The position numbers and the translations under genes are program-made. From Desulfovibrio fairfieldensis (GTDB taxonomy: Bacteria > Desulfobacterota > Desulfovibrionia > Desulfovibrionales > Desulfovibrionaceae), in the NCBI RefSeq assembly GCF_001553605.1, contig NZ_CP014229.1, forward strand, positions 1,640,501 through 1,704,500: a DNA stretch of 64,000 bases. Direction: 5' to 3'. The notes under the pieces are model-generated. The model made no database searches, had not been told where the DNA came from, and worked only from the letters and a program-made list of their open reading frames with translations. This document shows positions 62,052 to 64,000 of this stretch, piece after piece; position 1 is the stretch's first letter, and each line of letters starts with the position of its first letter.

Positions 62052-62176
62052 GGTCTCTTCCCCGCGTTACAGAGCTTTTCAGGTGTCAATACACTGACGC
62101 GCGCTGAATTGCCAGTGAAAAAAACAGGATGCCGATTTGTTTTGCCGCACCGGCGCAACTTTTTTACACATCGCCC

Positions 62177-64000
62177 ATGAGCCAGATACCTTCCGCACCC
62201 ACCCCGCCCGCTTCGCAAGAGCCATCCCGCCGTTCTTGTCCGCCCCGCCCTCCCTGGCCCCCCTGTCCCGTGGACGAACTGCGCCCCGAGCTGCTGCGCC
62301 TCCTGGGGAGCGGCGGCAGCCTGGTGCTCAGCGCCCCGCCCGGCGCGGGCAAGAGCAGCCGCGTGCCCCTCTGGCTGCTGGGCGCGCCCTGGCTGGCAGG
62401 CCGCAAGATTTTGCTGCTGGAGCCGCGCCGCGTGGCCGCACGGGCTCTGGGCCGCTACATGGCCCGCCTGCTCGGCGAGGAACCGGGGCACACCGTGGGC
62501 TGGCGCATGCGCGAGGAAAGCCTCATCGGCCCGGACACCCGCATTGAAGTCATTACCGAGGGCGTGCTGATCCGCCTGTTGCAGGCCGACCCGGAACTGC
62601 CCGAGGCAGCCTGCGTGATTTTCGACGAATTCCACGAGCGCTCGCTCCAGGCCGATCTGGGCCTGGCCCTCTGCCTGGAAAGCCGGGCCGCCCTGCGCCC
62701 CGACCTGCGCCTGCTGGTCATGTCCGCCACGCTGGACGTGCAGGCCGTGGCTCGGCTGCTGGGAAATTGTCCCGGCCTGAGCTGTGCAGGGCGCAGCTTT
62801 CCGGTGGAAACGCGGCGGCAGCCCTTGCGCGGCATGGGCACGCCCTTTGGCCCCGAACTCTGGCGGCATACAGCGGCGGTAATCCTGCAACTGCTGCGTG
62901 AGGAACCCGGCAGCCTGCTGGCCTTTCTGCCCGGTGCGGGCGAAATCCGGCAGGTGGCAGCCCTGCTGGAAAGCCGTTTGCCGCCGGACGCGCGTCTCTG
63001 CCCGCTGTACGGCAATCTCTCCGCCCGCGAACAGGACGCGGCCATTGCTCCGGCCCGGCCCGGCACGCGCAAGGTGGTGCTGGCCACAGCCATTGCCGAA
63101 ACATCCCTGACCATTGAAGGCGTGCGCCTAGTGGTGGACGCGGGCCTGGCGCGCAGCGCGCGTTTTGATCCCTCCTGCGGCCTCAGCCGCCTGGTCACCG
63201 ACCGTGTCTCCCTGGCCGGAGCGGCCCAGCGCGCGGGGCGGGCCGGGCGTACGGAACCGGGCATCTGCTGCCGCCTCTGGGCCAAAGAAGAGGAAAACGG
63301 CATGCGCCCGCAGATCCGGCCCGAAGTTCTGGATGCCGATCTGAGCGGCCTGCTGCTGCAGCTGGCGGTCTGGGGAACAGGAGGACCGGACGGAGTGTCC
63401 TCCCTGGCCTGGCTGGATCAGCCGCCCGCCGCCGGGCTGGCCGTGGCCCGGCAGACCCTGTGTGATCTGGGCGCGCTGGACAACCAGGGCCGCGCCACCG
63501 CCCTAGGCCGGAACATGGCCGCGCTGCCCGCAAGCCCGCGCCTGGCCCGGTTGCTGCTCCACGGCAAAGAACGCGGGCACGGGGCCCTGGCCTGCTGTCT
63601 GGCCGCTCTCCTGGAAGAGCGCGACCCGCTGCCGCGCGCGGGCCGGGAAGGCAACGGCGAAACAAGCAGCGATCTGGCCTGCCGCCTGGACTGGCTTTGC
63701 CGGGGCCGCGACGTGCCGGAAAAGACGCGCCCGCGCCGCTGGGCCCGGCGTTTGGCCGGTCTGCTAAACGTCCGGCAAGAAATTTTCGAGACCGCCCTGG
63801 CGGATCAGGACGCCGTGGGGCCGCTGCTGGCCCTGGCCTGGCCCGAATGGCTGGCCCAGCGTCTTCCCGTCCCCCAGCCCGGACAAGCCGGGGGACAAGC
63901 CATGGCTTCATTTCTGCTGCGTTCCGGCCGGGCCGCGCAATTGCCCGTGAGCGACGCCCTGGCCCGTTGCGAATTTCTGGCCGTGGCCGCCGTATCCGGC
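62177..64000 (+). CDS. hrpB: ATP-dependent helicase HrpB (partial, runs off the right edge)
   Basis: The first 608 residues of a DEAH-type helicase; family members have about 820. Motif I is PPGAGKSS (54-61), motif II DEFH (150-153), motif III SAT (183-185), and motif VI QRAGRAGRTEPG (351-362). The DEFH variant and the RREESLIGPDTRIEVITEGVL-like stretch (here RMREESLIGPDTR) point to HrpB rather than HrpA. Substrate is unknown in most bacteria. A Pro-rich N-terminal extension of about 30 residues precedes the helicase. ATG 62177 has no strong ribosome site. Confidence 0.92.
   Translation, partial: MSQIPSAPTPPASQEPSRRSCPPRPPWPPCPVDELRPELLRLLGSGGSLVLSAPPGAGKSSRVPLWLLGAPWLAGRKILLLEPRRVAARALGRYMARLLGEEPGHTVGWRMREESLIGPDTRIEVITEGVLIRLLQADPELPEAACVIFDEFHERSLQADLGLALCLESRAALRPDLRLLVMSATLDVQAVARLLGNCPGLSCAGRSFPVETRRQPLRGMGTPFGPELWRHTAAVILQLLREEPGSLLAFLPGAGEIRQVAALLESRLPPDARLCPLYGNLSAREQDAAIAPARPGTRKVVLATAIAETSLTIEGVRLVVDAGLARSARFDPSCGLSRLVTDRVSLAGAAQRAGRAGRTEPGICCRLWAKEEENGMRPQIRPEVLDADLSGLLLQLAVWGTGGPDGVSSLAWLDQPPAAGLAVARQTLCDLGALDNQGRATALGRNMAALPASPRLARLLLHGKERGHGALACCLAALLEERDPLPRAGREGNGETSSDLACRLDWLCRGRDVPEKTRPRRWARRLAGLLNVRQEIFETALADQDAVGPLLALAWPEWLAQRLPVPQPGQAGGQAMASFLLRSGRAAQLPVSDALARCEFLAVAAVSG

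Noticed and set aside
1..64000. CRISPR arrays, rRNA or tRNA genes, prophage or conjugative modules
   Set aside because: No regularly spaced direct repeats, RNA gene signatures, integrase, capsid or transfer genes were seen; the only mobile genes are the ISAs1 transposase and its MITE.

Overview
The window reads as chromosomal DNA of a GC-rich, anaerobic, Gram-negative bacterium, most likely a Desulfovibrio-type sulfate reducer. This is inference from gene content: a formate dehydrogenase iron-sulfur subunit, a BTLCP (LapG-like) protease, a TRAP transporter, a MucR-type regulator, a sigma-54 activator and a periplasmic alpha-2-macroglobulin paired with PBP1C. No rRNA, tRNA or CRISPR array was seen.

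Layout. 1-11 kb: end of a formate dehydrogenase operon, a methyl-accepting chemotaxis protein, an aldo/keto reductase, a zinc-type ABC transporter (znuA-znuC-znuB), a DUF1848 protein, a MATE exporter and an intact ISAs1-family insertion sequence with a 10-bp target duplication. 11-25.6 kb: alpha-2-macroglobulin/pbpC, an AEC permease, a TRAP transporter (dctP, dctQ, dctM), a macrodomain hydrolase and cyclopropane fatty acid synthase. 25.8-46 kb: a surface-glycan locus that becomes visibly AT-richer after about 33 kb. It carries rfbB-rfbA-rfbC, a cupin, a DegT aminotransferase, methyltransferases, glycosyltransferases, a DUF115/GT42-like protein, a LegB-type dehydratase, a CBS-nucleotidyltransferase, a second SDR, a radical SAM/SPASM protein, an SpsE-SpsF-SpsG triad (sialic-acid-synthase, cytidylyltransferase and PseG-like), a WbqC-family protein and a PIG-L deacetylase preceded by the wreck of a hexapeptide acetyltransferase. 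46-50.3 kb: a LapG-like protease followed by a membrane sensor with a PAS domain and a degenerate HD-GYP domain, plus an unrecognised protein. 50.5-52.1 kb: a T4-endonuclease-V-like glycosylase, a 377-bp non-autonomous relative of the ISAs1 element, and an LpdD-like protein. 52.4-64 kb: biotin genes (bioB and a bioD-bioA fusion), a MucR-type regulator, a lipoprotein, a very large TPR protein, a sigma-54 activator, and hrpB, which runs off the right edge.

How the genes fit together. The glycan locus looks like a supply line for nucleotide-activated sugars: a dTDP-deoxysugar branch and a nonulosonic-acid-like branch (GDP-sugar made by the CBS-nucleotidyltransferase, LegB dehydration, synthase, hydrolase and cytidylyltransferase), with several candidate transferases. 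An iron-sulfur radical enzyme sits inside the second branch. The BTLCP protease and the degenerate HD-GYP receptor are arranged like a LapG/LapD pair, but with an HD-GYP-like output in place of GGDEF-EAL. Two 54-bp promoter segments 15 kb apart, upstream of unrelated genes, share 46 of 54 bases around a TTTGAR-N11-TTCAAA dyad, and two further sites in the window carry the same dyad.
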